DNA from: Opitutia bacterium
GTDB lineage: Bacteria; Verrucomicrobiota; Verrucomicrobiia; Opitutales; Opitutaceae
DNA: 64,000 nucleotides
Direction: 5' to 3'
NCBI GenBank assembly: GCA_016187925.1
Contig: JACPIS010000029.1
Span: forward strand, 1 to 64,000
Shown: in pieces, positions 24,329-33,854 of the stretch
Layout of the letters: each line of letters opens with the position of its first letter
How positions within the stretch are numbered: position 1 is the first letter of the stretch
Made by a program: the position numbers and the translations under genes
Notes under the pieces: generated by a model
The model's input: only the letters and a program-made list of their open reading frames with translations
Database searches by the model: none
Told to the model about the DNA's origin: nothing

Positions 24329-25645
24329 TCAGTCGGCCCCGGTGGTTTGGTCTTCGGTTGGAGCGTCGGCGACGGGTTTCGCCGGCTTCAGCCGGCGGGC
24401 GCGGGCGCGGTCGATCTCCTCGAGCTCGGGCTTGGGAATACGGGTGAAGGCGATGCGCATCGGGGCGTACTTCGTGGCGCCGTGCGCGCCACCGAAGTAG
24501 ACGGAGTTTTTGCCGAAAGTCTTGTTCAGCAGATCGACGGCGGAGAACAGCCGGTCGCGCGTCTTCTCGCGCGGGAGCTCGAAGAGGTCGGGCGTGTGCG
24601 CCTCGCCGCGGAGCAGGTTGGTGAGCATGATGCCGACCTGCAGCGGAGCGCGCCGGGCGTGGCTCTTCGGCCGGCGGGCCCAGAGCTGGTTGAGCGCGTG
24701 CGTGAGCGCGAGGGTGTCCTGCGTCTCGGTGAGGCGGAGTTCGTCGCCCCAATGCGTGTCGTCGCGGTAGCGCACGGAGACATGGAGCGCGCCGGCGTAG
24801 AGCCCGGAGTCGCGCAGGCGCATGGCGGCCTTTTGCAGGAGGCGGTGGAGCACGGCGAGGGCGTCGGTCTCGTTGCGCAGCTGCGGCGGCAGCACATGGC
24901 CGTGGCCGATGGTCTTGTCCTTCTCCTGCTCGAAGGGCGGCAGGTTCTCGCCGTGGAGCAGGCGCCACATCTGCTCGCCGCGGATGCCGCGCCAGAGGCC
25001 GCGGAACTCGGCCTGGGTGGCGGCATAGAGCTGGGCCATGGTGGCGATGCCGTGCTCGGCGAGCCGGCGCTGCATGTTGGGGCCGATGCCGGCGATGTCC
25101 TCGGGCGCGAGGTGGAGCAGCTTGCCGGGCAGGTCGGCGTCGTCGAGGACAACGAGGCCGTCGGGCTTCTGCATGTCGGAGGCGACCTTGGCGAGGAGCC
25201 AGTTGGGCGCGATGCCGATGGAGCTGCGCAGGCACGGGCCGGCCTCGCGCTGGATTTTTTCCTTCATCTGCCGGGCCAGGACGACGGCGCGCGCGGGTTC
25301 GGCCCAGCGGCCCTTCAGCTCGCAGGTGACCTCGTCGATGGACTGCACCTGCGTGACATGGACGCAGGACTCGATGAGCTCGACGAGGCGGCGGTGGTAA
25401 TGGATGTAGGTCTCGGGACGCGCCTCGACGAGCCTGAGGTCCGGGCAAATCTTGCGCGCGTCGGCGATGCGCATGTTGCGCTTCAGGCCGAGTTGCTTGG
25501 CCTCGATGCTGATGGCGATGCAACCGGTGGTCTCGGCCAGCACGGGCACGATGCCCACGGGCCGGCCGCGCAGCTCCGGGCGCTCCTGCTGCTCCACGGA
25601 GGCGAAGAAGGAATTGAAGTCGATGGCGAGCGCCCGCAGCGGCAT
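24329..25645 (-). CDS. Y-family DNA polymerase (UmuC/DinB-like)
   Basis: A 438-aa protein. The catalytic palm opens with ALAIDFNSFFASVEQQ, where D and the steric-gate region are visible, and has the SIDEV motif in VTQVQSIDEVTCEL, the two acidic metal-binding sites of Y-family polymerases. A helix-hairpin-helix (EDIAGIGPNMQRRL) and a little-finger domain follow. The C-terminal 40 residues are basic/Pro-rich. It would carry out lesion bypass. It stands alone without umuD or imuA nearby, so it could be a DinB-like or an ImuB-like enzyme. Confidence 0.9.
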   Translation of the reverse strand: MPLRALAIDFNSFFASVEQQERPELRGRPVGIVPVLAETTGCIAISIEAKQLGLKRNMRIADARKICPDLRLVEARPETYIHYHRRLVELIESCVHVTQVQSIDEVTCELKGRWAEPARAVVLARQMKEKIQREAGPCLRSSIGIAPNWLLAKVASDMQKPDGLVVLDDADLPGKLLHLAPEDIAGIGPNMQRRLAEHGIATMAQLYAATQAEFRGLWRGIRGEQMWRLLHGENLPPFEQEKDKTIGHGHVLPPQLRNETDALAVLHRLLQKAAMRLRDSGLYAGALHVSVRYRDDTHWGDELRLTETQDTLALTHALNQLWARRPKSHARRAPLQVGIMLTNLLRGEAHTPDLFELPREKTRDRLFSAVDLLNKTFGKNSVYFGGAHGATKYAPMRIAFTRIPKPELEEIDRARARRLKPAKPVADAPTEDQTTGAD

Positions 25646-25733
25646 GGCGGCAGTCTGGCTTCGCGCGGGGCGCTGTCAAAGCACCGGACGAATCCGGACT
25701 GGCACCCGGCGGAAAAATCCCTGCACTCCTGCC

Positions 25734-26174
25734 GTGCGCATCGCCGTCATCGCCGACACCCACGATCGGTATCCGCCGGGGCTGCCGGCGCGGCTGGCGA
25801 CGGCGGACGAGATCTGGCACCTCGGCGATGTCTGCGCGCCGGAGGTGCTGGGGGAATTCGAGCAGCTGGGGAAACCGTTGCACGTCGTGCTGGGCAACAA
25901 CGAGGCGCATAATCTCTGGCCGCTGGCGCTCTCGCTGGAGCGCGAGGGCTGGCGGTTTTACCTCACGCACATCCCGCCGCGCTCGGTGCCGCGCGGCACG
26001 CACGCCGTGCTGCACGGGCACACCCACGTGCCGCGCGACGAGGTCGATCCCGCGGGCGTGCGCTGGCTGAATCCCGGCTGCATCTCCCGCCCCAGCCGCG
26101 GCGCACCGGCGAGCTTTGCGTGGCTGACCGTGGAGCGGGGCCGCCCGCTCGGCTGGAAATTGATGCGGCTCTGA
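25734..26174 (+). CDS. YfcE-like metallophosphoesterase
   Basis: A 146-aa protein from GTG 25734. The calcineurin-like metal motifs are complete: D and H in IADTHD, D in LGDVC, N in LGNNEAHN, H in LTHIPP and GHTH near the end (LHGHTHVPRDE). Proteins of this size act as phosphodiesterases on small substrates. It is divergent from the polymerase gene with 88 bp between them. Confidence 0.9.
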   Translation: MRIAVIADTHDRYPPGLPARLATADEIWHLGDVCAPEVLGEFEQLGKPLHVVLGNNEAHNLWPLALSLEREGWRFYLTHIPPRSVPRGTHAVLHGHTHVPRDEVDPAGVRWLNPGCISRPSRGAPASFAWLTVERGRPLGWKLMRL

Positions 26175-26212
26175 CCGACCGGGCTGGCGTGGTTTTTGCA
26201 TCGAGTAAAGTC

Positions 26213-26787
26213 ATGCAGATTACCCTTCTGACCAAAAACGAAACCCGGCGCCGGCTCGACGAACTGGCGTCCCTGCTGACCGATGCCGTGCGGCACGGGG
26301 CCTCGATCGGCTACACGCGGCCGTTGGCTGCGGCCGAGGTGGGCGCCTATTGGCGCGGTGTCGCAGGCGAGGTGGCCGCGGGCCGCAAGATCCTGCTCGC
26401 CGCGCTCGACGAACGCGGCCGCCTCGTCGGCAGCGCGCAACTGGCGATCGAGACGCGCTCCAACGGCCGGCACCGGGCCGAAGTGCAAAAACTGATGGTG
26501 CGGCACCGCGCGCGCGGACGCGGCATCGGCGCTGCGCTCATGGCGCGGCTCGAGGAAGCGGCGCGCGCGGACGGGCGCACGCTGCTGTTCCTGGACACGA
26601 GCATCGGAGCCGCGGGGCGGCGGCCTTCTACCGCAAGCTCGGTTACAAGTATGCCGGCGGCATCCCGCAATACGCGGCGAATCCCGATGGCCGCCGCGTG
26701 GCGAACGCGATTTTCTACAAACTACTGCCGGCGGCCCCGCACGCGAGGCGAGGTGAAGTCGAGCCGGCCGGGAAGCGCCGGGCTTAG
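26213..26787 (+). pseudogene. GNAT-family acetyltransferase, frameshifted
   Basis: The first part (26213 to about 26620) is a normal GNAT N-terminus and acetyl-CoA loop (VQKLMVRHRARGRGIGAALM, then LLFLDTS). The C-terminal motif AAFYRKLGYKYAGGIPQYA lies in the -1 frame and continues to a stop at 26787. The two parts fit if one base is missing near 26613-26630, inside a GC-rich run. As written the first frame ends later as unrelated Arg/Ser-rich sequence. Either a real inactivating indel or a sequencing error in a homopolymer-rich stretch. Confidence 0.8.
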
Positions 26788-27572
26788 TTGACCGCCAGGC
26801 GCCGCCACCGCAGGTTGCCGATCGCGACGGCATCGTTGCCGGGATCGATCACGCCGAAAGTGGTCACGACGCAGACCTCTTCCTTGCGGCGGCCGGCCTG
26901 CGCCTTCTCGTTGATGTGCGGCGGGAGGATCGGTTTGCCGTCCTTGCCGATGGAGCCAAGCGTGACCTGGCCGTCGGGCGCGATGATGAGGACGCTGTCG
27001 CCGGCTTTCTTGCCGGTAGAGTAGGTGCCGGCGAACGTCGCGAAGATTTTCTGCCGTTCGTCGGACGAGGAGATGACGCTGATGTCCTCCGGCACATCGC
27101 CGAGCTTGCGGTGCGGCAGGCCGAACCACAGGCCCACGGCCATGAGGGCGAGACCGACGATGATCAAGCCGCCGACTTCCGCTGCGGTGCGGATCCAACC
27201 AAAGCCCGTGGCGGCGGGGAGGGTGGAAGCCGTCTCAAGCTCGGCGTCGCGACCGTGCTGATAGAATGGCGCGAACTGCCGCAGCTCCTGCGGGGTGTTA
27301 ACGGTATCGAAATTATCGAACACCGAGGTGCTCTCGTAGAGCCGGAGGCGGCGGTCCTGCATCATGATGCGCCAGCCTTTTTCGCCGCGGTGGATGATGA
27401 TGGCCGGCTCGGCCTTGGTTTGGCCCGAGAGGTCCAGCTTCTGCAGGTTGCCGGCCAGCACGAGAATCTCGTCCGCAGTCTGCTGCTTGAGTTCGATTTT
27501 CTGTCCGGGGCCCGTGTAAGCGGTGGCGTCGCCGTTCAGCTGGAGCAAGTTGACTGTGAAGGGGCCGCTCAT
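26784..27572 (-). CDS. Unknown single-pass membrane protein
   Basis: A 262-aa protein with one clear membrane helix (about residues 130-151, GGLIIVGLALMAVGLWFGL). The N-terminal part is rich in short strands (VNLLQLNGD, IELKQQT), and the C-terminal part is another strand-rich domain ending GNLRWRRLAVN. I do not recognise it. Its start overlaps the stop of the pilin-like gene as ATGA, and its end overlaps the convergent acetyltransferase, so it probably works with the pilin-like protein at the membrane. Confidence 0.75.
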   Translation of the reverse strand: MSGPFTVNLLQLNGDATAYTGPGQKIELKQQTADEILVLAGNLQKLDLSGQTKAEPAIIIHRGEKGWRIMMQDRRLRLYESTSVFDNFDTVNTPQELRQFAPFYQHGRDAELETASTLPAATGFGWIRTAAEVGGLIIVGLALMAVGLWFGLPHRKLGDVPEDISVISSSDERQKIFATFAGTYSTGKKAGDSVLIIAPDGQVTLGSIGKDGKPILPPHINEKAQAGRRKEEVCVVTTFGVIDPGNDAVAIGNLRWRRLAVN

Positions 27573-28108
27573 TGCTCGATGATGTAAACCAGATTGCCGG
27601 CCACGAGTTGCACGCTGCCCGAGGAGAGAGAGCCATCGTCCATCAGGCGGTCGATCATCTCCACCAGCTCAGCATCATCGGACATGTGCGAGTTCGAGGT
27701 GGTGACGATCCGGATGGCCGCCTTGTAGGTGCTGTTGGAGACCCATTCGTAGTTCCCGCCGATGGGCGTCGGGCGGGTGAAGGCTGGGGGCAGATTGCTG
27801 GTCATCTCCACCGGGATCTCCGCCGGGACGCCGGTGCCGGCGGGCCACTTCGCCTGCTGGAGATTGTAGGTGACGAGCGCACCGGAGAAGGTGCGAAAAT
27901 CATTCATCACGGCCGTCGCCTTGGACTTCAGGCCGACCTGCCGGTAGCTGGGCAGCGCCACAGCGGCCAGCAATCCAATCAGAGTTACCACCACGGAGAT
28001 CTCGACTAGGGTGAAGGCTCCAAGTCGCCTGGGGAAACGGGAGGTTGTGTACGGAGAAGCCACTACTGAAGCCATTAGTAATAAGTGGCGGAACAACAGC
28101 AAGCGCAT
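27569..28108 (-). CDS. Type IV pilin-like (type II secretion pseudopilin-like) protein
   Basis: A 179-aa protein with a prepilin leader ending G before FTLVEISVVVTLIGLLAAVA, the N-methylation and hydrophobic segment of type IV pilins and pseudopilins. The leader is unusually long (about 30 residues), as is common in Planctomycetes/Verrucomicrobia prepilins. The rest has the usual variable strand-rich body. ATG 28108 is used; ATG 28075 is possible. Verrucomicrobial genomes carry many such proteins scattered, so a pilus role is not implied. It is coupled to the membrane protein downstream. Confidence 0.88.
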   Translation of the reverse strand: MRLLLFRHLLLMASVVASPYTTSRFPRRLGAFTLVEISVVVTLIGLLAAVALPSYRQVGLKSKATAVMNDFRTFSGALVTYNLQQAKWPAGTGVPAEIPVEMTSNLPPAFTRPTPIGGNYEWVSNSTYKAAIRIVTTSNSHMSDDAELVEMIDRLMDDGSLSSGSVQLVAGNLVYIIEQ

Positions 28109-28250
28109 CGTGAGCGGCGGGCTTTTTTTCACTAAAAAATGCGGCCATTCGGACTTAGTAAGTTTTTGCCCGCCGTGGTTTGCTCGCGCAAATGAGTGTC
28201 GACATTGGCCAACACGGATGGATGCCACGCGCCTCCTCGGGCTGCTCGTT

Positions 28251-29069
28251 ATGTCCTCCCGTTTAGGGCGCCGCGAGCGGCGTGGTTTTCGGTGGTATTT
28301 CCCGGCCCCGGCGCTTAGCTCGCCGGGCGTGAACAGCGGGCAGCAGGAATTCCTCGGAATCGCTCCACCGGTCGCGGCCAAGCCGGAGGTGGTGTTCGTG
28401 CGCAGTGCGCAGGCGCGGCGCTACCGGCTGACGCTGCGGCGGGACGGGACGGCGGTCGCGACAATTCCGCTGCGCGGCAGCGAGCGCGAGGCGTTGCGTT
28501 TCGTCGAGCAGCAGCGCGACTGGCTGGAGCGCGCGCGTGAGCGCCAGGCACAGAAACCCCGCGCCGCGGAGGTCTGGACCGTCGGCACGCATGTGCTCTG
28601 GCGCGGCGAGCTGCATCCCATCCGCATCGCCACGATGGGCGAGTCGGCCGATCCGTTCGTGGCCAGCCGTCCGCAAGTCTGCGTGGCGGCGGATGTGTTC
28701 CGGGTGCGGGCGATCGAGGGCGATTTGCGGCCGACGCTGGAGGCGCACTTCGCCCGGCGCGCGCGCATCGAGCTGCCGGGGCGCACGTGGGAGCTGGCGG
28801 CGGAGACCGGCGTGGACGTGAAGCACGTGACGGTGCGCAACCAGCGCTCGCGCTGGGGCTCGTGCTCGGCGGGTGGCACCATCTCGCTCAACTGGCGGCT
28901 CGTGCAGACGCCGGACAAAGTGCGCGACTACATCGTCTATCACGAGCTGATGCACCTCCGGGAGATGAACCACAGCGAGCGTTTCTGGGCGCGGGTGGAG
29001 GAGGTCTGCCCGTGGTGGCGCGACGCCGAACGCTGGCTCAAGCGCAACGGCTCGCTGCTCGGCTTGTGA
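28251..29069 (+). CDS. YgjP-like (DUF45) zinc metallopeptidase domain protein
   Basis: A 272-aa protein from ATG 28251; ATG 28218 would add 11 residues. The DUF45/YgjP block is clear: RNQRSRWGSCSAGGTISLNW, then YHELMHLREMNHSERFW, where HELMH binds zinc and the second H in NHSERF completes the site. The N-terminal 150 residues fit the usual domain (RYRLTLRRDG, ATIPLRGS). Function is proteolytic by family, target unknown. Confidence 0.9.
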   Translation: MSSRLGRRERRGFRWYFPAPALSSPGVNSGQQEFLGIAPPVAAKPEVVFVRSAQARRYRLTLRRDGTAVATIPLRGSEREALRFVEQQRDWLERARERQAQKPRAAEVWTVGTHVLWRGELHPIRIATMGESADPFVASRPQVCVAADVFRVRAIEGDLRPTLEAHFARRARIELPGRTWELAAETGVDVKHVTVRNQRSRWGSCSAGGTISLNWRLVQTPDKVRDYIVYHELMHLREMNHSERFWARVEEVCPWWRDAERWLKRNGSLLGL

Positions 29070-29202
29070 GGAGCGGTCGCGTTGTGCGGCGCCGATTGGC
29101 GGGGCCCGGCCGGTGCATAAGTGGTGAACAAGTTTTGGGGAAAACAGTTTCGGTCTGGGGGCAGGCATGCTACCTTGCAGGCCGTTCGGGCCGTTGTTCA
29201 TC

Positions 29203-29475
29203 ATGTCGCTTACCCACTCCAATTCTCGGAAGGGGGCCAAGGCCGCCCCGGCGTCGCCGGGGACGGACCAGCGGTTGGTCCAGCGCAAGGGACGGGCACT
29301 GCTGAACCACGCCAGGGCGGGCACCGTGCGAGTGGCGCGGGTCACGCATGCGGCGTGGCGGAGGATGGGTGCGTCGGCGACTAGTTTGTTTGCTCCGAAA
29401 CCGGCCGAGCGGTTGTTCAAAGCCGGATTGCTCGACCAACTGCACACACCGCTGACGTGGCGGCGCGAGTGCTGA
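29203..29475 (+). CDS. Possible small basic protein
   Basis: A 90-aa open frame from ATG 29203, rich in Arg/Ala and without a known motif or a clear ribosome binding site. Its segment SLFAPKPAERLFKAGLL looks protein-like, but the surrounding 774 bp hold no other gene and contain repeat sequence, so it may be chance in GC-rich DNA. Confidence 0.25.
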   Translation: MSLTHSNSRKGAKAAPASPGTDQRLVQRKGRALLNHARAGTVRVARVTHAAWRRMGASATSLFAPKPAERLFKAGLLDQLHTPLTWRREC

Positions 29476-29842
29476 GGCCAGCGGCGCCTCGCTTTGGGGC
29501 TGTCATCGCGAGGAGCGCAGCGACGGAGCCATCCCGTTGGAGTGCGTCAAGTGCGGCAGCCTTGGCGGCCACGGCGTGTTATACCAAACGCCCGTAGGAA
29601 ATAGACTATTGGGCCAAGTCCGACGAGGCAGGGCGCGACCGCCGAGGCTCAAGCACTCGTCGCCGCTGGGCGCGCCGTAAGGATTCTGCTGGCCAGCAGA
29701 ACGGACGGCCCGGCGGTCCGTCCCTATCGGCTGCTGCCGCGCCAAAGTCCAAATGCTACGGGCGATTGGTATTACGTGCACCGCCCAATGACACCGGTCA
29801 AAAAACCAGAAGTGATTGGCATGAGACCCGGGTGGGGCCGTA
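29476..29842. repeat. Intergenic stretch with a dispersed-repeat-like motif
   Basis: No gene is seen in this gap. At 29503-29536 there is a segment, TGTCATCGCGAGGAGCGCAG continuing CGACGGAGCCATCC, of a type found as widely dispersed bacterial intergenic repeats. The rest is GC-rich without recognisable promoters or RNA motifs. Confidence 0.45.
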
Positions 29843-32800
29843 TCAGGTGGCGGCCGGGCGTTCGAGCACGCGGCGCATTTCAGCGGCCAGCGTGTCGACC
29901 TCGAAGGGCTTTTGCACGAAGCCGGCGAGACCCTTGCCCGTAAAACGGTTGATGGCGTCGACCTTGTTGAAACCGCTCATCAGGATCACCCGGATGTCCG
30001 GGCGCAGCTGCCGCAATTGCCGGAAGGTCTCCTCGCCATCCATGCGTGGCATCGTGAGGTCGAGGAGCACCAAGGTGAAGAGATCGGGCGTGGCGCGGAA
30101 AAGCTCGAGCGCGGCGTGGCCGTCGACGGCGGTGTCGACCATGAAGCCGAGGACCTTGAGCACACTGGCGGCGACGGCGCTGACGGCCTCCTCGTCGTCG
30201 ACGATGAGCACGCGACCGCTGCTGCGCCAGCCGAGGGCGTCGGCGGGGCGCGGCTTGATTTCCTGCGGCGCGCCGGCGCTGGCGGGGAAGAGCAGCTTGA
30301 AGGTGGTGCCGCGCCCGGGCTCGCTGTAGACCTTGATGGCGCCCTTGTGGCCGCGGACGATGCCGAGCACGGCGGCGAGGCCGAGCCCGCGCCCGGTGAA
30401 CTTGGTGGTGAAGAACGGATCGAAGATGCGGGCGAGCGTCTCGCGCGTCATGCCGATGCCGTCGTCGCCGACCTCGAGAAAGACGTAATGTCCGGGGGTG
30501 ATCTCGCCGGCGTACTGGGTGCTGGCGAGGTAGGCGGCGTCGGCCTGGAGATGGCCGGTGGTGAGGGAGATGGTGCCGGTGCGCTCGGCCAGCGCCTCGG
30601 AGGCGTTGATCACGAGGTTCATCACGATCTGCCGGAGCTGCGTGGCGTCGGCCTGGATGGAGGGCAGGTCGCGCGCGAGGTTGAAGCGCAGGGAGGCACG
30701 CTTGCTGATGGAGACCTGGAGGAGCTGGGTGGTGTCCTCGAGCAGATCGTTGAAATCGAGGTGCTGGATGACGAAGCGGCCCTTGCCGGAGTAGGCGAGC
30801 ATCTGCTTGCACAGATCGGCGGCGCGCAGGGAGGCCTTCTCGATCTGGTCGATGTACTCGCCGCCGCGCCAGCCGGGCGGCAGGTCGAGCCGGGCGAGGC
30901 CGGCGTTGCCGAGGATGCCGGTGAGGAGGTTGTTGAAATCGTGCGCGATGCCGCCGGCGAGCACGCCGAGGCTCTCGAGTTTCTGGGCGCCGAGGAGCTT
31001 GACCTCGATCTGGCGGCGCTCGTCCTGGGCGCGCCGGAGCTCCGTGATGTCCACCGCCACGCCGAGGAGGGCGGGGATCTCGCCCTGTGGCCCGGGAAAG
31101 TTGAAGGGGATCTTGATCGTGGAGACGATGCGCTGCGTGCCGTTGACGCCCGTGTGCATTTCCTCGGGCACGAATTTGCGCTGCTGGCCGTCAATCACGG
31201 CGAGGTCGACCGCGCGATAGGCCTCGATCTCGGCGGGGTTGGGATGGAACTCGGCGTCGGTGCGGCCGATCAGCTCGTTTGGGGAAAGGCCGTGGGCCCG
31301 GGCCAGGCTCTCATTGGCCAGGAGGAAGCGGCCGTCGCGATCCTTCGCGAAGATGAAGTGCGGCACCAGATCGATGATGTCGCGCAGCAGGCGCTGCCGG
31401 GTGGTGATCTCCTGGAGGATTTTGGCCCGCTCCGTGACATCGGTCATGCGGCCGAGCAGGCGGCGGGGTTTGCCGCCGGCATCCACCAGGAACACGCCGT
31501 GATCCTCGACGAGGCGGTAGGAGCCGTCCTTGCGGCGGAAGCGGTATTCAGCGTTGTAGGGCGAGGCAGTGGTGAGGGCCCGGTCGAACAGCGCCATGGC
31601 CCTGGGCCGGTCGTCGGGATGGATCATCTGCTCCCAGCGGGCGCGATCGATCGGCTGAAACTCCAGCACGGTGTAGCCCGTGATGGCCGGGATGGCGGTC
31701 GAGCCGAACCAGCAGTTGCCTTGCGTGAGAAGATCGAGGTCGTAGATCATCTGGCCGGTCTGGTCGATGACCGTGCGGTAGCGCATTTCGCTTTCGGTGA
31801 GCGCCTCCGCGGCGCGCCGGCTTTCGGTGATGTCGTGCGCGAGGAGCAGCCGCGTGGGCCGCCCGGCGTGGTTGAGCGGATGCGAGGTGGTCTCGACGAT
31901 GATGACCTCGCCGTTCTTTTTGCGGTGGCGGGCGACGACCGTTATGGATTCCGCGGCGCCGTGGGGAACCCGCAGGGTCTGGATAACCGCCATGAGCCCG
32001 GGGATGTCCTCCGGCGGGCGGATGTCCTGGAGCGTGAAACCGAGAAACTCAGCGCGGGTGTAGCCGTAGTGGCGGAGCGTGGCGTCGTTGACGTCGAGGA
32101 TGCGCAGGGTGTCGAGGTCGTAGACCCACATGGGGTGGGGGTTGCTCAGGAAGAGCTCGCGGTAGCGGCGTTCGCTTTCGAGCAGCGCCTGTTCGTCGGC
32201 GCGGTGCCGGACGATCATGTCGTTGAAGGCGCGGGCGGTGTCGGCGATCTCGCGCGGACCGGTCACCGGGGCGGTGACGTCGGACTGGCCGGCATCCTGG
32301 GCGCGCGCCGCCTTGGCCAGTGCGGCGATGGGCCGGGCGATCTGGCGGGCGAAGGCGCTCGCGAGGATGCCGGTCACGATCAGGCCGGCGGCGAGGGCGG
32401 TGAGGGCGCGCCAGAGGTTGCGCTTGGCTTCGGCGAGAATGCCCGCGGTGGGCACCGAGGTGTAGCTGATCCACGACGTGCCGGCCAGCGTCCGGGCGGA
32501 GACGGTGCGGGGCCGGCCGTCCAGCCCGGGGCTTTCGATCTGTTCAAACTGTCCGTTGGCCACGGCGAGATGGAGCGCGGCGAAGCCCGGAAGCTTTTGC
32601 CCGATGTATTTTTCGGGATCGGGGAAATGGAGCAGCACTAGGCCGGTTTCGTCCACGACGCCCGTCGCGAGGCCGACGCGGTTGGTCGGCAGGTTGAGGC
32701 TGGTGGAGAGGGTGGGCAGATCGAGCGGGATGATCAGGGTGCCGAGACGGCGTCCGTCGGGGTCGCGCACGGGCCAGCTGAACACGCAGCTCCAGATCCG

Positions 32801-33244
32801 GGTGACGGTGCCTTGAAACACGCCGCCGACGTGAAAATCCGGCGCATCCATCGCGGCGCGATAATGCGGCTGGTCGGCCACGTAGCGGTTGGCCGGATAG
32901 CGGGGCGAGGCGATCACCTGCCCGGCGGTATCGACGAAGCCGACGTTGGCGTACTCCGGCCGGGTGGCGAGGAACTCGCGCAGCAGGGCGTCGATTTTCT
33001 CCGGGTTGCCCTCGCGCAGCAGCGGGTTCGACCCGAGGGCCGCGAGGTGCGTGCGGGCGAGGCGGACATAGTTGGCCAGTTGCCGCTCGTTGATCTCGCG
33101 CAGATAAAGCAGGTCGTGCAACCCGCGGTCGCGATCATTTTGGAACTGCAGGTAGAGCCCGTAGCCGATCATCGCCGAGAACGGCAGCGCGACGGCGCAG
33201 ACCAGGATCAGCAGGCGGTTGAAGATGCTCGGCGAAACGGACAT
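29843..33244 (-). CDS. Hybrid sensor histidine kinase with dCACHE, HAMP, PAS and receiver domains
   Basis: A 1133-aa membrane kinase. From the N-terminus: a membrane helix (about 8-30), an extracytoplasmic double-CACHE-like sensor (to about 270), a second membrane helix, HAMP (RPIAALAKAARAQ), three PAS domains (for example HPMWVYDLDTLRILDVNDAT; VLEFQPIDRARWEQMIHPDD; HFIFAKDRDGRFLLANESLA), HisKA with the phosphorylated His in GGIAHDFNNLL, HATPase (NLVINASEAL, GDDGIGM, GRGLGLA) and a receiver domain with D in LLDLTMPRMDG and the K in FVQKPF. The start 33244 puts the first membrane helix near the N-terminus. No separate regulator is encoded beside it. The signal is unknown. Confidence 0.92.
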   Translation of the reverse strand: MSVSPSIFNRLLILVCAVALPFSAMIGYGLYLQFQNDRDRGLHDLLYLREINERQLANYVRLARTHLAALGSNPLLREGNPEKIDALLREFLATRPEYANVGFVDTAGQVIASPRYPANRYVADQPHYRAAMDAPDFHVGGVFQGTVTRIWSCVFSWPVRDPDGRRLGTLIIPLDLPTLSTSLNLPTNRVGLATGVVDETGLVLLHFPDPEKYIGQKLPGFAALHLAVANGQFEQIESPGLDGRPRTVSARTLAGTSWISYTSVPTAGILAEAKRNLWRALTALAAGLIVTGILASAFARQIARPIAALAKAARAQDAGQSDVTAPVTGPREIADTARAFNDMIVRHRADEQALLESERRYRELFLSNPHPMWVYDLDTLRILDVNDATLRHYGYTRAEFLGFTLQDIRPPEDIPGLMAVIQTLRVPHGAAESITVVARHRKKNGEVIIVETTSHPLNHAGRPTRLLLAHDITESRRAAEALTESEMRYRTVIDQTGQMIYDLDLLTQGNCWFGSTAIPAITGYTVLEFQPIDRARWEQMIHPDDRPRAMALFDRALTTASPYNAEYRFRRKDGSYRLVEDHGVFLVDAGGKPRRLLGRMTDVTERAKILQEITTRQRLLRDIIDLVPHFIFAKDRDGRFLLANESLARAHGLSPNELIGRTDAEFHPNPAEIEAYRAVDLAVIDGQQRKFVPEEMHTGVNGTQRIVSTIKIPFNFPGPQGEIPALLGVAVDITELRRAQDERRQIEVKLLGAQKLESLGVLAGGIAHDFNNLLTGILGNAGLARLDLPPGWRGGEYIDQIEKASLRAADLCKQMLAYSGKGRFVIQHLDFNDLLEDTTQLLQVSISKRASLRFNLARDLPSIQADATQLRQIVMNLVINASEALAERTGTISLTTGHLQADAAYLASTQYAGEITPGHYVFLEVGDDGIGMTRETLARIFDPFFTTKFTGRGLGLAAVLGIVRGHKGAIKVYSEPGRGTTFKLLFPASAGAPQEIKPRPADALGWRSSGRVLIVDDEEAVSAVAASVLKVLGFMVDTAVDGHAALELFRATPDLFTLVLLDLTMPRMDGEETFRQLRQLRPDIRVILMSGFNKVDAINRFTGKGLAGFVQKPFEVDTLAAEMRRVLERPAAT

Positions 33245-33329
33245 GCTGCCCTGAATGTTCGGCCGTCCCGGACCCGACCTTGAGGCCATGTCACGGAAAA
33301 GAGCCGGAAACAAGCGGCGGGCCGAGCTT

Positions 33330-33854
33330 CTAGTGTATTTCCACTAGCTCAACCTCGAAAACCAGCGTCGCGCGAGGGGGGATCGGACCCCGGCCTTGGA
33401 TGCCGTAGGCCAGCCACCACGGGATGATGAGGGTGCGTTTCTCGCCCTGGCGCATGTGCGCGAAGGCCTCATCCCAGCCCTTGATGACGGCGCCGGTGCC
33501 GACGCGGAACGCAAAGGGTTCGTGCCGATCGTAGCTGCTGTCGAACTTCTGGCCGTTGGCGAGCAAGCGGCCCTCGTAGTGCGCCACCACCTCGGCGCCG
33601 AACGACGGGGGTTGGCCCGTGCCCGGGGCGCGCACGATGTAGCGCAGGCCGGAGGGCGTGACCACCGCGTCGGCGTAGCGCTGTTTCACGAGGGCGACGT
33701 CCTCCTCGAGCATCTGTTGCCCCTCCATTTGTTCCCGCGTGTATTTGTTGGCCGGGGCGCCGGGATTGGCGCGGCGGAAGATGCCGGTGCGGGCTTGGAA
33801 CGCGATGAACGCGAGCAACAGCCCGAGGACGAGGAGAATACCGTAAGTGCGCAT
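33330..33854 (-). CDS. FKBP-type peptidyl-prolyl isomerase, membrane-anchored
   Basis: A 174-aa protein with an N-terminal membrane/signal helix (residues 4-20) and an FKBP domain at the C-terminus (VVAHYEGRL, GQKFDSSYDR, FRVGTGAVIKGWDEAF, MRQGEKRTLIIPWWLAYG, ATLVFEVELVEI). The expected periplasmic or membrane-bound role is protein folding. The start ATG 33854 gives a normal signal; upstream extension is Pro-rich. It is 86 bp before the kinase gene on the same strand. Confidence 0.93.
   Translation of the reverse strand: MRTYGILLVLGLLLAFIAFQARTGIFRRANPGAPANKYTREQMEGQQMLEEDVALVKQRYADAVVTPSGLRYIVRAPGTGQPPSFGAEVVAHYEGRLLANGQKFDSSYDRHEPFAFRVGTGAVIKGWDEAFAHMRQGEKRTLIIPWWLAYGIQGRGPIPPRATLVFEVELVEIH

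Noticed and set aside
22660-26201. Long open frames opposite the sigma factor and opposite the Y-family polymerase (about 550 and 640 codons)
   Set aside because: High-GC antisense shadows, rich in Arg/Gly/Ala, without motifs; the opposite strand has clear conserved domains.
28111-28381. Long N-terminal extension of the pilin-like protein
   Set aside because: It would bury the prepilin leader more than 100 residues in; the start at 28108 is more sensible.
29912-32641. A 909-codon open frame antisense to the hybrid kinase
   Set aside because: The opposite strand encodes complete PAS, HisKA, HATPase and receiver domains; the antisense product is low-complexity.
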